A stretch of DNA of 64,000 nt, taken from the NCBI GenBank assembly GCA_963969365.1, contig OZ017749.1, positions 3,658,001 through 3,722,000 of the forward strand, written 5' to 3'. The stretch's first letter is position 1; each line of letters starts with the position of its first letter. Made by a program: the position numbers and the translations under genes. Below the pieces are notes generated by a model. The model worked only from the letters and a program-made list of their open reading frames with translations. It had not been told where the DNA came from and made no database searches. Source of the stretch: Asterochloris sp. CNOR1. Lineage: Eukaryota > Chlorophyta > Trebouxiophyceae > Trebouxiales > Trebouxiaceae. Shown here one piece after another: positions 11,601 to 21,473 of the stretch.

Positions 11601-13385
11601 AGGGCTGCACATGTCCTGCACACGTCCACACTGCTGCATGGACAAGCACCTGTCAGTCACGCAGTACCCTTCCGTGCTGCAGTCCTTCATGTGGGCAGAG
11701 CGCCTGAAGGAGCGGGGCACTGGCAACTCCGCCAAGCAGGCAGCTGCCGCTGGGGAGGCAAAGATGGCACTGGAGCCTGAGGTGGATGTGGCCGCCGTGT
11801 TCCTGGCCAGGCAGAGTGAGGCTTGCCAGCAGCACCTGCTGTTGTATGTGTTGTGGGCAGCAGCAGAGCCCCCTGGCAGCAATTAAATGTGATGCTAAGG
11901 CATCTTCTGGGTGTTCAAGCAGGGCTGTGCAGCAGGCAGATGGGGCAGCAGCGGCGATGTCTGCCTGCTGTCAGATACTGTGCTGATCATGCAGCAGACT
12001 GATGCGCAGCAGCAGGTCCTGTTACATGCTATCAGAGCTCGCTGCATGCTATCAGACCACAGAGGTGCTACCTACACCCTGCCGGGAGCTGTGCAAGCTG
12101 GCTGTGGCGAGCATGGCCACGCGGCAGGCTGGTGCAGCAGCATTGCTCATGGGGCTGGCATGTCTTCCAGCAGCTGCTTGCCAAGGCTGCGTCCTCCCCT
12201 GCTGCAACCCCTCCTGGTGCACTGTCCAGTGGCAAAGCCTACATGCCAGGAGCTGCTTTGTTGAACCGTCACTGCATTGTTCCTCGTCTGGTGATAGACA
12301 GCAGTGCCTTGGTGGCCAGAAGTACTGGCACGGGCCATGATCTGCTATGCCAGCGCCCTGGTCCCTGCCATGGTTGTTTCAATGCATTCAACATGATGGA
12401 GGACAGCAGCGTTGATGACATAACCCCTGTTCTTCAGGCGACCTGGTGCCCATCACAAGCAAGGCTACCAGTGGGGACAAGGGGCAGTTTGAGGCCTCAG
12501 TGAAGAGCGTCATCATGGGGGCTGTGCCTGACCGGGGCGGGCGCACCACCGAGGGACGTGCTGCCAAGGGTGGCGACATGCCCGATTGGAAGCCGCGCAC
12601 TGTGGGCCAAGGTGGGTGACTGCTCTGGAGCCCATGGGTCCATGCCTGACTGGGGCGGGCGCACCATTGAGTGCCAGGCTGCCACAATGAGCCATGGAGC
12701 TGCCACACAGAGCAGTGGAGCTGTCACACAGAGCAGTGGAGGTGCTGCAATGTGGGCCAAGGTGGGGTCTGCGGGAAGGTGTGGCGGCAACGGTAGCAAG
12801 GTGTGCAGCATGTTTTTGAGGTGGGCAGGTAAGCTTCTGCAAAGCTGATGGCTGACTTACTGTACGCTTGTGCAGGCGAAGGCTCCACCGTCCTCTGCGG
12901 GGCATAATGGGCAACTGCTCTTTACAGGGGAACTGCAACAGCTGTGTGCTGCGGAGCATCATGTCTCAGGCAGGGCGCGTTTGGCTGGTAAAGGGCGGCT
13001 GCACAGCAAAGAAACCTGACACTGGGAGCAGCCCACCATTGTCACATCTGGGCATGGCTTGCTTGTCCAGTGGCCTGCGCATGTGCAATGACAATATCTT
13101 TGATTGCATTCATGCAGCGCAGCACTCAGTCGTCAGGCCTGGCGCTTGCTGCAATGGCAAGGGCGCTCAATTAAGTTGCGTTGTGCAGGAGCCTGTTGAC
13201 CTGTAGGCAGGAACAGTCGCGACTGCTGATGGCTTCCTGATGGGCATGTGATTTCCTGTTGCTGGAGCTGCATTCAGAATCTGCAATGTATCAAGGAAGC
13301 ACATATATCTGCAGGAGGTGGCGGAGGCAGAGGCAGGGGTGGCCGAGGTGGTGGCAGAGGCAGGGGCCGAGGCAGAAGCCGATGA
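5607..13385 (+). CDS. FAM98: FAM98 family protein (tRNA-ligase-complex type) with C-terminal RGG tail
   Basis: The C-terminal two thirds is clear. Exons are 9761-9881 (LGVLEVLTGHLQAGRLL), 10500-10724 (75 codons, ends near LLPQLPPGFFQPIL), 11423-11515 (EINEALRAEYSLRRRMLIER), 11683-11815 (SFMWAERLKER), 12438-12611 (VIMGAVPDRGGRTTEGR) and 13315-13385 (glycine/arginine tail, stop TGA). These follow human FAM98A/B block by block, including CRRRMLIKR, QSFGWSDR and MGRVPDRGGR. The N-terminus is probably MDVDMEGRAADLLDRLLDCG at 5607-5665. Exons ending at 8204 and at 8987-9108 are plausible but unproven members. In animals FAM98 joins the RTCB-DDX1 tRNA ligase complex and binds RNA through its RGG box; the same role here is inference. 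Introns contain many decayed exon copies, listed separately. Confidence 0.88.
7978..8115 (+). repeat. Two-copy tandem repeat in FAM98 intron
   Basis: A unit of about 70-75 bp occurs twice. Each copy has a 'TTGCCTGCAGGC' acceptor-like start followed by a related stretch ending in 'GACCTCAGCAG.GAC'. The second copy leads directly into the candidate exon that ends at 8204. The first looks like a decayed echo of that exon's 5' edge. Confidence 0.5.
8620..9108 (+). repeat. Five-unit tandem array of an exon edge in FAM98
   Basis: Related units begin at about 8645, 8726, 8800, 8894 and 8987 (spacing 74-94 bp). Each has a pyrimidine-rich 'CCACTNNGCCCTTCCA' lead, an acceptor-like AG, then a stretch resembling 'GCAGCCTCNGCNGGGGATGCTG'. 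Only the last unit (8987-9108) continues as a long open exon with a clean GT donor. The first four look like successive decayed copies of its acceptor side. Confidence 0.7.
9652..9713 (+). repeat. Decayed copy of FAM98 exon 9761-9881
   Basis: The stretch reads GCCAGGCTGGG and continues in one frame as ARLGSLEVQTGHL. The real exon about 103 bp downstream reads ARLGVLEVLTGHL after the same GCCAG acceptor. The copy then diverges and has no matching donor. It is a tandem exon echo on the acceptor side. Confidence 0.7.
9870..10064 (+). repeat. Donor-side echoes of FAM98 exon 9761-9881
   Basis: The exon's 3' edge and donor, 'ATGGCTGTG|GTGAGCCTG', recurs in weaker form near 9952 ('ATGGCTGTGGTGCGCCTG') and near 10032 ('TTGGCTGTAGTGAGGGTG'). 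Spacing is about 78-80 bp. Each copy keeps a GT at the donor position, so cryptic 5' splice sites are available downstream of the real one. Confidence 0.6.
10376..10604 (+). repeat. Echo upstream of FAM98 exon 10500-10724
   Basis: A 'CTGCTGCAG' acceptor at about 10375 is followed by sequence ending in 'GCAGCTAAGATGCCTGCCCAGACTCAGGCC'-like text (positions 10440-10470). This mirrors the start of the real exon at 10500, which has 'GCAGCTGAGATGTCTGCCC' near 10544. Spacing is about 124 bp. The upstream copy is decayed and does not keep the long frame. Confidence 0.65.
11283..11515 (+). repeat. Echo upstream of FAM98 exon 11423-11515
   Basis: An 84 bp unit is duplicated. 'CCTGCTCTTCTCAGC' starts at 11291 and again at 11375. 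The acceptor GTGCAG precedes 11339 in the copy and GTGCAG precedes 11423 in the real exon. After the acceptor the copy reads like the real exon (GAGCGAGATCAATCAGGC versus GGAGAGATTAATGAGGC) but is out of frame. Confidence 0.75.
12520..12770 (+). repeat. Downstream echo of FAM98 exon 12438-12611
   Basis: The exon segment encoding PDRGGRTTEG recurs 120 bp downstream, near 12645, as PDWGGRTIEC. The donor edge 'GTGGGCCAAG|GTGGG' recurs about 150 bp downstream near 12749. The copy therefore carries both exon text and a donor-like GT. An internal short repeat 'ACAGAGCAGTGGAG' fills the space between. Confidence 0.7.
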
Positions 13386-14002
13386 TGTATGTTACCCTGC
13401 TTCACATGACATGCATGACTATATCCACCACACCCCTGCCTATATTGCTCTACACTCTAGTCTTTGAAGGATTCAGGCCAAAAGAATTTGGTATTAATCA
13501 GCTGGATCTCTAAGAGCAAGAACCTCCCCTACAGACCTGTTAAAATTTGCCATGATCTCCTCGCTTCTCCCTTTGGCTTATGATGTTCAGCAAGAGAGAT
13601 GATGCTGATCTAGGGACGGCAAGTTCCAAACCCGAATCAGAATTAGGCAGAATTTCCTCCTAAAAGCTGTTCAGCATTCGTGTGACACAGGAGTGATGCA
13701 GAAAAATGATAATTGTTTGTACAGAAATAGTCTGAGAAACTGATCTGAAGACTAAGTGTGAGGAGACTTCAGCTCCAGACAGCATCTAGGCTGCCACAGT
13801 TGCATCTCCTTGTTGCAATGCGCACACATGGCAGTGTCATCCAACAGTTGCAGTGCAGCAGGCTCGACTAATGTCATGGCCTGCTTGCCCCAACTGTCAG
13901 CTTCAGCATGATGCTGGCATATGTGTGCCACAAATGGGTGCCATTTTGAACAGTGCCAGGCCTACCCTTCCAGGCTTTAGATCATGATGGGCACGCTGCA
14001 AG
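13386..14002. other. Convergent intergenic gap FAM98 / DUF547 gene
   Basis: The 617 bp lie between the FAM98 stop (+) and the stop of the DUF547 gene (-), so the gap should hold two 3'UTRs. It is AT-richer than the genes. I see no TGTAA on either strand close to a stop, no ORF of note and no repeat. Confidence 0.5.
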
Positions 14003-17000
14003 CTAGTCAGCAGAGTTCAGACTCCAGTCATAGTCCCTATATCTGAGCATGATATTTGCTGGCCCGGCAGTGCTCAACAAATGCTGAAGGCTGGCGGCTG
14101 TGTCTTTGGTGAGATACTGCAGCAGCCATGGAAGGAGCTGGTCTGGAGGACCAAAGTCGCCGGCATACCACTTAAAAATCTGCGAACACAATGAGCCAGT
14201 GAGCAGCCAGGTGGAGGCCACTAGCATGCGCAGGGAACAAGTGCACGAACAGGAGTAAAGTGCACCTCAGTTCTAGACTCAAAATGACAACACAAAGTTG
14301 CGTGCGGGCCAGACTCAAGCAGCTGTACCTTTGACAGGGTGACCAGGGTATTCAACTTGTCCACCTCCACCTCCCCTGCAGCAGCATAGAGGCTCCATCA
14401 GACGCTGCTATCCCGCGGTGGCAATAATATCGCTGCAGGCATGGCATGACCAGTGCGGAGCCTGTACAAGAGGCCCCCGCCCACAGAAGCCCCTGGGTCG
14501 TCACTGTAATAGGTGCCAGCAGTCGGCAGCAAGGACATTGCAGCCTCCATGGCCCGCCTCCAGTGCCTCTGCAGTGCGAGCCATAGCTGCAGCAGCAGCT
14601 GGTCATCGCAACCAGTCTAATAGGAACCGCACTGCCTTTGGCAGAAGAGAGGCGTACCCTTGCATCAGCAGCAGCAAATGCAGCTCAACTTTGCAAAGGC
14701 TAATGCTGCAGCCTCCAGGCCCCTCCAGTGCCTCTGCAGTGCTGGCCATAGCCTGCTGCAACACCAGCTGGTGGGAGCAACCAGCCTGACAGGAGCAGAA
14801 GCCAGACCTCCTCCAGCAGAGCAGTGACGTATCCAGGCATCAGCAGCAGCAGGTGCAGCTCACCCTCGCAGAAGGCTGATGCTGCAGCCTCCAGCCCCTC
14901 TTCCAGGGCCCCTGAGGTGTACACCTTGATGGGCGGGCAGCTCTTGGCCCCACACACCAGGGCAAAGTGTATCCTGGGGTCCAAGGGATCCTTCACGATC
15001 TGCAGGTGTCCCAAGAACAGTGTGAGAAATGCCACTTGATTTGCGCAAAGCAAGGTCAGGTCCAGAGAGATACAGGCAGCTGCAGACCATAGCCCTGCAG
15101 TAGTTGCTAATTTGGTGACCTGCTCGTGCTGGACGCCAGCCTCTCTGCACGACCCAGCAGCGCTGTCGAACTCCATGCCAGGCCAGTCCTGGCTGTTGTC
15201 TCTGATGACACTGGCTGCAAGGCGTGGCCCTCTGCAAAAACGTGCGTGGTTCTGGAGATTGCAGGCGGCGATTGCAGGGGGGCGCACCTGCTTGATGCTC
15301 GACAGCCTCAGGAGCAGGACAGCCCCAGGTGCCGGCAACTCGTGCAGGGAGGGTGCACCTGCTTGACGCAGGACAGCCCAGATGCAGATGGCCCATGCAG
15401 GGAGGGCGCACCCGCTTCATCCTCACAGCCCCAGACGAACCAAACAATATCTGCCCGTGCAGGGAGGGCACCACCTGCTTGATGCATGACAGCCCCAAGT
15501 CGGAACAGCATCAGCACAAGCGAATGGCGCACCTGCTGCATGCGAGGGTCGTTCTGCTTGAAGTAGCCCCCAGCCCACTGCGGGCGACCAATGAGGACCG
15601 CCGGGGAGGCAGGGCTGGGCCTGTTGCCCCTCAGGATGCCGTGCTCGATGTCGTTCGCCGAGTACTCTGTCCCTCCTATGCAGTACTTGATGCTGCTGAA
15701 GAAGGTGAGCCTGTGCAGAAAGCCAGTGCTCAGGAGGGTGCCAAGTCATATGGCTGCAGATGCATAATGCAATTGCAATGCAGGTTGAACAGCATGACGG
15801 TATGCTGTACACCTTGTACTGCTGCCCTGAAGGGAAGCAAAGCTCTCTGTGCACCAAGGTCAGATTTGCTGTGCATTGACAGGTGCCCGAATGGAGAATG
15901 AGTGCCTACAAGTAACCTTGCAGGAGGCAGCACTGGCACCTCACCGCTGCAGGAAATTGGAGGCAGGACCAAAGGTTGCCAGGGCGTGCACCACCAGAGC
16001 ATTGTAGGTGTTCAGAAAGAAGGCGATGCGCTCCTCTCGACTCAGATTGGTAACATCCACCTGCGGGTGAAACAGTAGCCCATTCTCAGCTTTCAGCCCT
16101 CCCAGCAACACTTCTCCGTCTTGCAGGGAGGCATGGGCCGGAAGGCGTGTCTGTGCAGTAGCGTTCAGGAGGCAGTGTGTGCCAAATACTAAGGGAGGGG
16201 TTTTTGCAGCTCAGGCAGTCCAGGGCATCCAAGCTGCTGTGTACCAATGACAGGCCTCAGCCCTTGATGCCACCCTGCATGGAGCAGACAACACATCAGC
16301 CCCGCATGCATCATCCAGCCAGCGACAGCAGTCAGCCTGGACGGTCACATCACAAGCCAAGATTGGCGTAATTGACACGAGAGCGCCAATACATCAGCCG
16401 GCAGCTTTACAGAGGCTGCACTTGCTGCACAGTGGACGCTCACACGCAAACATTTCTCACGTCGTTGCCACAAGGACACTACAATGCCCCGCCCTCTGCC
16501 ATTGCACCCAGAGGCCTACCCTGAGGACAAAGCAGTGTTGACTTCCTGCCACTGCAATGTCCCCTGAAGGCGCCTCACCTTCTGCAGCTCGGCAGTCGCG
16601 TTCACGTAGTCCTGAAAGGCAGGGTCCTTGGCCAGGCGCTTGTAGTTCACAGCCTTGCCGTCAGGGGCCAGGTAGGCGTCATAGAGGTGCAGGATGACCT
16701 GACGCAGCGCCTCAATGACCTGTGAGGCCCCACGAGCTTCGCCGTGCCTGCCAACAGCAGGACTGGTTGGGCAAGTGAGGTTGACTGGGGGCAAGACCAG
16801 CGAGACAAGATCAAGCCCTTGCAGGCAGCACTGTGCCTGCCACCAGAATCTGCTTGTCAATTTCTTGCACCAAATGAGCTGTGGGCTGTGCTGTACCTGC
16901 AGCAGAGCAGCTGCTTGGTTCTGGTGAGCGGTAAAGGCCTTTCAAGTATGTGCTATGCCTGTGGCTCACAGGCATCTGTGTGAGCTCTTCTCGAAAGACC

Positions 17001-19611
17001 TTGCTCAGGGGTGAGAGGACATCCATTCTATGAAACAGTTGCAACCCTTGTTGGGCCTGCAGCCTGCACATTGGTTTCTCTTACTGTCAACTGGGAGGCC
17101 ACATGAGCTGGGCTTTGCCTGCAGGCAGCCATCACCTGCTGCCTTGATCACACAATTGCCGAGCCACCAGCTGAGATATTGCCACCGAATGACGAGCGGT
17201 GACATGCAGCAATGTTGCCCGCATGCAGAGCCCCTCATCCTCCTCTAGCCAAAACGGACACCTAGGGGCTGCTCCAGTTGCGGTCTGGATGTTGGTCACC
17301 AAGGCCCTTTTGTGTTTGCTTCCCTGAGAGGATGCCAAAGTCTACCAGCAAGCAAAGGATCTCCTGAAAGACCCCCTCACCATCTGAAGTGCACGTTCAG
17401 GGGCTGCCCCAGCTGCGGCTTGGGCGCGTCAGCCACAAGCTGCAGCCTCATCTCCTGCTTCTGCTGCTCAGACAGGACGCCCAGGTCGGCCTCCTCCCCT
17501 CGCACAATGCTGATGAGGCGGGCCTGCTGCAGACGCGCCAGGTCCTTGCTGGGGCTCCGGCGCCGTGCGTGCTGCTGCAGCCAGGTCAGGGCTGTGCCGG
17601 GGGTGAAGGTGCGGGGGTGTGTCATCCCCCTGTAGGGGACATGAAGGGATTGTCACATCTTCAGCAATACGTCATGCTGCCTACCAATGCTAGGCAAGCA
17701 ACTGACACGCTCATTCTGTGGACATGCTCATGCTGCTGTCTGCTCATGTACATGCTTACACACTCACAGCAGCTGGGGCCACAGTGAACTCCGCAAGCTG
17801 ACATGCTACGCAGAAGGACAAGGACAGAGCACAAGGCTCATAAGGCGAAGCCAAGTTGGAGGTGTGCAAAAGAAGTCTCAGCAGTAAAAAGCTCACGATA
17901 TGGAGCAGGCCTCGCAGGTCAGTGTCCTGGCGTCTGCGCTCCTCATCTGGGCTGCCATGTCACGCAGCTGCTGCCACTCCTCCTGCGACATGCCTGGGGG
18001 CAGCAGAGCATCGCGCACCTGCTCCTGCACAATGAGCAAGCCAGGTCTGCAACACAAATCAGCCAGGTCTGTGAACACATGTGTGTGGCCTCCTTAAAGC
18101 ACGGACACCGTGCCTGCTTCTGCAGACAGAACGGTCTATGTGTGCAGGGAGTGAGGATGTGCTTTGCATGCAAGGCTGTGACAGCAATCTAGGGTGTGAA
18201 TGCCCTGCTTGACCCTGCAGACTGGGAGGGGTGCGTACAAGGCTGGGTGACCCAGTGCTTAGCCGTCATGCAGGTGCTTCAGCAGGGTGCAGTGGCTGAC
18301 TTTACAGATGACAGACGACTTCTTGCGCAGGAGGCTGTATCACAGACTGAGCCCAAAGCCTCACAGTCAACAGGCAAAATATGCTGCAGCGTCGAGGGAC
18401 CCTCACAGCAGGTAGCACGCATGTTGTCCAAGCAGCTGACCGTGGCTCTTACGCAAGCGCCCTGGCGCTGCATGTACAGGCAGCATTGGCGTCCTGCAAG
18501 TCTGCCCTGCTGTGACCCCTGGTCCCCTCCCTGCAAGGGGTTTAGAGCAGTCAGCTCAGCAGTTGGACCAGGTCATGTCTGCACCTTGAAGGACGTGACT
18601 GAAGAGTCCACCGCGTCTCGGAGCGCCTTAGGCAGGGCTGGCTGCCCCGCAGCATGCTCCAGCAGCTTTGAAAGGGTGCCCTCATTGATGGTGGCCAGCA
18701 GCTCATCTGCTCCTCCAATCAGCTGGCCGCCGATGAACACCTGCACTCCAAGGAGGGCTCAGTGGGTGGTTTGATCTCCGTCAAGCGTCATCAGTCCTGG
18801 TGAAGTGGCTGCTCATCAGCAAAGTAACTGCAACATGTTTCACCGTGGGCAGCAGCTCATGCAATTCCAGCTGGCCAGCAATGGCCACCTGCAGTCCAAG
18901 CAGGGGTGGCTGTGCAATGCTGCTGCTTCCAAGCTGTGTCAGGTGCCAACGACATGACTGTAGCAATAGCACATGGGCAGCAGCTCATGCAGGGCCCCAG
19001 CAGCTGGCCACCAATGAGTACCTACAGTGAGAGCATGAGCAGCAATCTGTGCGCAGCAGTGAAGCTAACAGGTGTTCTGCCCGCATGTTTGTGGAGTGGT
19101 GGGCAGCAGCTGATCTGCCCCCTCCAGCAGCTGGCCTCCAACCACCGCATCCATCAGGAGCCAGGGCTCAGGTGGTCGCAAAGCTGTACTCTTGCCTTGA
19201 CCTGGCCCATAGCTGTCTTTCGATAGGGCTCAGATCCTCTAGCTCAAAATCACCAGGACCTCCTCTCACGTGCACATGTGGGGAAGCAACACCAGCCAAT
19301 GCCAGCTGGTAAGCAGCCGGTGCATGTGCTCACCTTGTACACACATCACCAAGGCGTAACTACCACGCCAGCGATCCCCATGGCAGCTCAGCAGCAGGTG
19401 TAAATGTGTGTGGCAGCGCCAGGATGCCTCTTACTGTGAGCACCCACAAGCCTCCCAGCCTTGCCCCTTTTGCAGACCTGCGGTACTGTCCGCTTGCCAG
19501 TGGTCTGCTTGATTTTGTTGAGCAGCTCCAGCTGGCTGCCTGCCTCCACCTCCTCAAACTCAATGCTCTGCTCCTTGAGGGCGCGCTTGGCCTTCATGCA
19601 GAATGGGCAGC
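14003..19611 (-). CDS. Glutaredoxin-DEP-DUF547 fusion protein (copy A, complete)
   Basis: Exons in transcript order: 19611-19478 (CPFC active site, then EFEEVEAGSQLELLNKIKQT and VPQ), 18740-18585 (VFIGGQLIGGADELLATI), about 18035-17893, about 17635-17380 (DEP-like: RTFTPGTALTWLQ), then DUF547 exons 16719-16579, 16060-15945, 15692-15533, 14999-14864, 14375-14329 and 14179-14003 (stop TAG). DUF547 landmarks are all present: FFLNTYNALVVHAL, YCIGGTEYSANDIEHGIL, DPRIHFALVCGAKSCPP and IFKWYAGDFG ... YDWSLN. This architecture is known in plants and algae (At4g08550 type), probably as a cytosolic or membrane-associated redox protein of unknown substrate. The exon(s) before CPFC and the DEP-DUF547 join (16720-17380) are unresolved. 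Confidence 0.85.
14535..14905 (-). repeat. Donor-side echoes of DUF547 exon 14999-14864
   Basis: The exon's 3' edge (EGLEAAASAFCEG plus donor) has related copies about 175 bp and 345 bp further along the transcript, around 14660-14735 and 14525-14570. On the plus strand all share 'TGCAGCCTCCAG.CCC' and 'CCTCCAGTGCCTCTGCAGTG'. The copies sit inside the following intron and carry stops. Confidence 0.6.
15275..15540 (-). repeat. Ladder of four donor-edge copies after DUF547 exon 15692-15533
   Basis: On the plus strand the real donor reads GGCGCACCTGCTGCATGCG at 15526. Related text occurs at 15466, 15404, 15353 and 15280 ('GGCGCACCTGCTTGATGC'-like), spaced 60, 62, 51 and 73 bp. On the transcript each unit keeps the string CAAGCAGGTGCGCCC, that is, an exon end plus GTGCGC donor. 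The intron has grown as a short minisatellite of its own 5' splice site. Confidence 0.75.
17262..17470 (-). repeat. Echo of DEP exon 3' part, copy A
   Basis: On the plus strand 'AGGGGCTGCTCCAGTTGCGG' at 17267 repeats 'AGGGGCTGCCCCAGCTGCGG' at 17399. 'CTGAGAGGATGCC' and 'CAGACAGGACGCC' follow in the two copies at the same distance. Spacing is about 132-136 bp. The same echo is present in segmental copy B (22745 versus 22881), so it predates the duplication. Confidence 0.7.
18585..19145 (-). repeat. Four-unit array of the glutaredoxin GGQLIGG exon, copy A
   Basis: The real exon starts at 18740 and reads VFIGGQLIGGADELL. Upstream in the same intron, decayed copies start at about 18888 (VAIAGQLELHELLP), 19021 (VLIGGQLLG) and 19145 (VVGGQLLEGADQLLP). 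Spacings are 148, 133 and 124 bp. The 18888 and 19021 units are preceded by CTGCAG/CTGTAG acceptors. All three stop resembling the exon after about 45-50 nt. They could be failed or alternative 5' exon halves. Confidence 0.8.
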
Positions 19612-20369
19612 CTGCAGCATACAGCTCCCATCAATGCAGGCACATCATGTCAAGCCTGCCAACAGCATATGCTTGACAGACCTGTTGTGGTGATAACAGT
19701 CACTGCGGCCTTCTGGGGAGTCTGCGGTGCCATTGCCCACACTCCAAGCTTTCTTATGTTGCTGCCTCTCGGTGCCAACCCCTGGCACCCTCTTCTGATA
19801 CGATTGAGAGCTCCCCACCGTTTGATCTGACAAGGAGGGATCCTTACCTCTGCATGCAGCCCACCGTTCCACATGCAGCAGGCAGAAATGTAGTCGATCG
19901 AGTCAACGTGAGTGAGACAGGATTCGGCCAATCCGTGTTCTTGTACCATGCAGGCGTGCAGCCAGTACTGAACTGGCATGGCTGGCCAAGTCATGCCCAA
20001 ATACATGCCTTGACCACATGCTGTGACAGCTGCTTTGCAATGGCCAAATTGCTGCACAAAGTTGCTGCAGGCCAAAATCTGAGGCAGACACCAGTGCTGG
20101 AGCTGTTCAATCCAGAAAGATTGCAATTGCCTCTGACAGGATCAAGATGTCGATGGGCATCCTCCCTGCCAGAGAGGCAGCATACACAGGCAGGGCTCTT
20201 GTCTGCAGCAGCACACATCATTGGCAGCTGGCTCTATTAGGTACACTGCAACATGCAGTTGCATCGGGTCCAGCCTGTGGGCTTATGGGCAATCACGATT
20301 CGGCCGCAGGTACTCCAGCCTGCTGCCTGGAAAGCTAAGCCTGGAGTCATGACATTTGAGGTAATTGAG

Positions 20370-20640
20370 GCTTGCAACACAGCATCTCTCAAGGGCTGTT
20401 GTGACAAACACACGACTGCTTCTGCCAGTTGGGGAAGCCAGGTGTTAGGATCTGTCAAGCTTGACACCCTGAAGGGCCCGCGTTAGCTTGATAGTCTTCA
20501 ATGCCTCCTGTTTTCTGTGTAACCTGCTTACAGGCCTGTTTGTGGGCTTGCTGCTTCTTGCCTGCGATGGACTGCTTGTTACACATGTGTTTGCGAGAAG
20601 GTATGCTTGACTGAGCGGTGACATGTACATGACATTCAAC
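20370..20640 (-). repeat. Dispersed repeat, also at 22390-22630
   Basis: On the minus strand both places encode a related peptide: WLPQLAEAVVCLSQQPL here and WLSKLAEAVVCLAQELL at about 22480. Shared flanking text includes a 'CACACGACTGCTTC' block and a 'GGCTTGC.GCTTC.TGCCTGC' block. The copies are about 2 kb apart, which does not fit the 5.5 kb segmental duplication, so this is an older or independent duplication. Its role is unknown. Confidence 0.5.
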
Positions 20641-21090
20641 ACAATTGCAGGGCAAACATCCGTGCCTGTACTTCAGGGTCAAGAAGAGGTAGGGAACACC
20701 GGCTCCACGTGATGCTGTGCAGAGCTCTTGTGATACATGGCCTGTGGTACTCTAGCCTGGGGGTACGGTCTAGGGAAGTTCAGGAGCAGACCAGAACTGG
20801 TGAACAGCAGGCGCATGTACTCCCTGAGCTGGCCTGCATGGTGTTCTGTGAGAGTCTGGACGTTCTTCATCTCAACCACCACTTTGCCGTTGATGAACAG
20901 GTGACAGTACAAGACACGGAATGTTACGCCGATCTTCTCGATCACAGGTCTCTCAAACTCCACCTGCGAAAGTGGCCAGTAAGTGGATGCTGTTCAGCAC
21001 ATCGGCCATGCGTGTACACATGCGAGCATACATCTGCAGAACAGTGGACACAAGCATGAGGGGTGGGCACAGCATCTGCATATTGGCCAC

Positions 21091-21118
21091 AAAGTCACGA
21101 CAATATTGTCGTCACTTT
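21091..21118. repeat. Palindrome 1 in GxxExxY copy A
   Basis: ACGACAATATTGTCGT (21097-21112) is a perfect 16 bp palindrome. With one mismatched pair it extends to 28 bp (21091-21118). There is no counterpart at the matching place in copy B. Confidence 0.8.
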
Positions 21119-21198
21119 TAATGATGCCCTTGACAATCATACATACCACGTAGCCAGAGTGAGTCAGGCGATCGGCCAATCTGCATTGGACTGCAGTC

Positions 21199-21239
21199 TG
21201 GGCGGTCAGCTGACCGCCCATCCACTACATTGTAGTGGA
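21199..21239. repeat. Adjacent palindromes 2 and 3 in GxxExxY copy A
   Basis: A perfect 22 bp palindrome with core GGTCAGCTGACC spans 21199-21220. It abuts a second inverted repeat at 21221-21239, with 9 bp arms around a single central base (core CTACATTGTAG). Together with palindrome 1 they replace a region that is ordinary coding sequence in copy B. Confidence 0.85.
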
Positions 21240-21473
21240 AGTCCTGGCTGTACACAATGTGATCCTGATCAACAATTGCCCTGATGATGGACTGCACCGA
21301 AGCATGTGCCTGCACAGCAGGACACCCTAACTCACACTGGCAGCTTGTTGGGGCATGTCTGCAGCGTGCTGGACATGCTGGGAGGCTGTGTAAGCCACCT
21401 CTCTGTCCTGCACAGACAGCCTGGCTCTGCTCCTGGGCTTGAGCATGACATAACAGCCTACACCCATAACACA

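Larger units (their letters stand above)
20679..21300 (-). pseudogene. GxxExxY/PD-(D/E)XK-like gene, copy A (degenerate)
   Basis: The C-terminal block CHLFINGKVVVEMKN ... LREYMRLL ... GLLLNFPRP (20963-20679) matches the GxxExxY family (LLVEDKVILELKAV ... LLTYLKL ... GLLINFN). The upstream helical part around 21300-21120 still reads IIRAIVDQDHIVYSQDF. It then runs into palindromic sequence and loses the KKLYKRLTLCGYDV block that copy B keeps. So the N-terminal domain appears broken by inserted or rearranged palindromes, while the nuclease-fold half remains open. It may be transcribed still; function is doubtful. Confidence 0.55.
17260..21470. repeat. Segmental duplication, copy A
   Basis: This block is repeated at 22730-26970, about 5.5 kb further on. 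Matching landmarks are DEP exon 17380/22872, glutaredoxin exons 18585/24080 and 19478/24980, and GxxExxY exon 20679/26242; offsets run from 5484 to 5563. The second glutaredoxin exon is exactly 156 nt in both copies, with roughly a dozen base differences by eye, so about 92% identity. Non-coding parts have diverged more. Confidence 0.9.
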
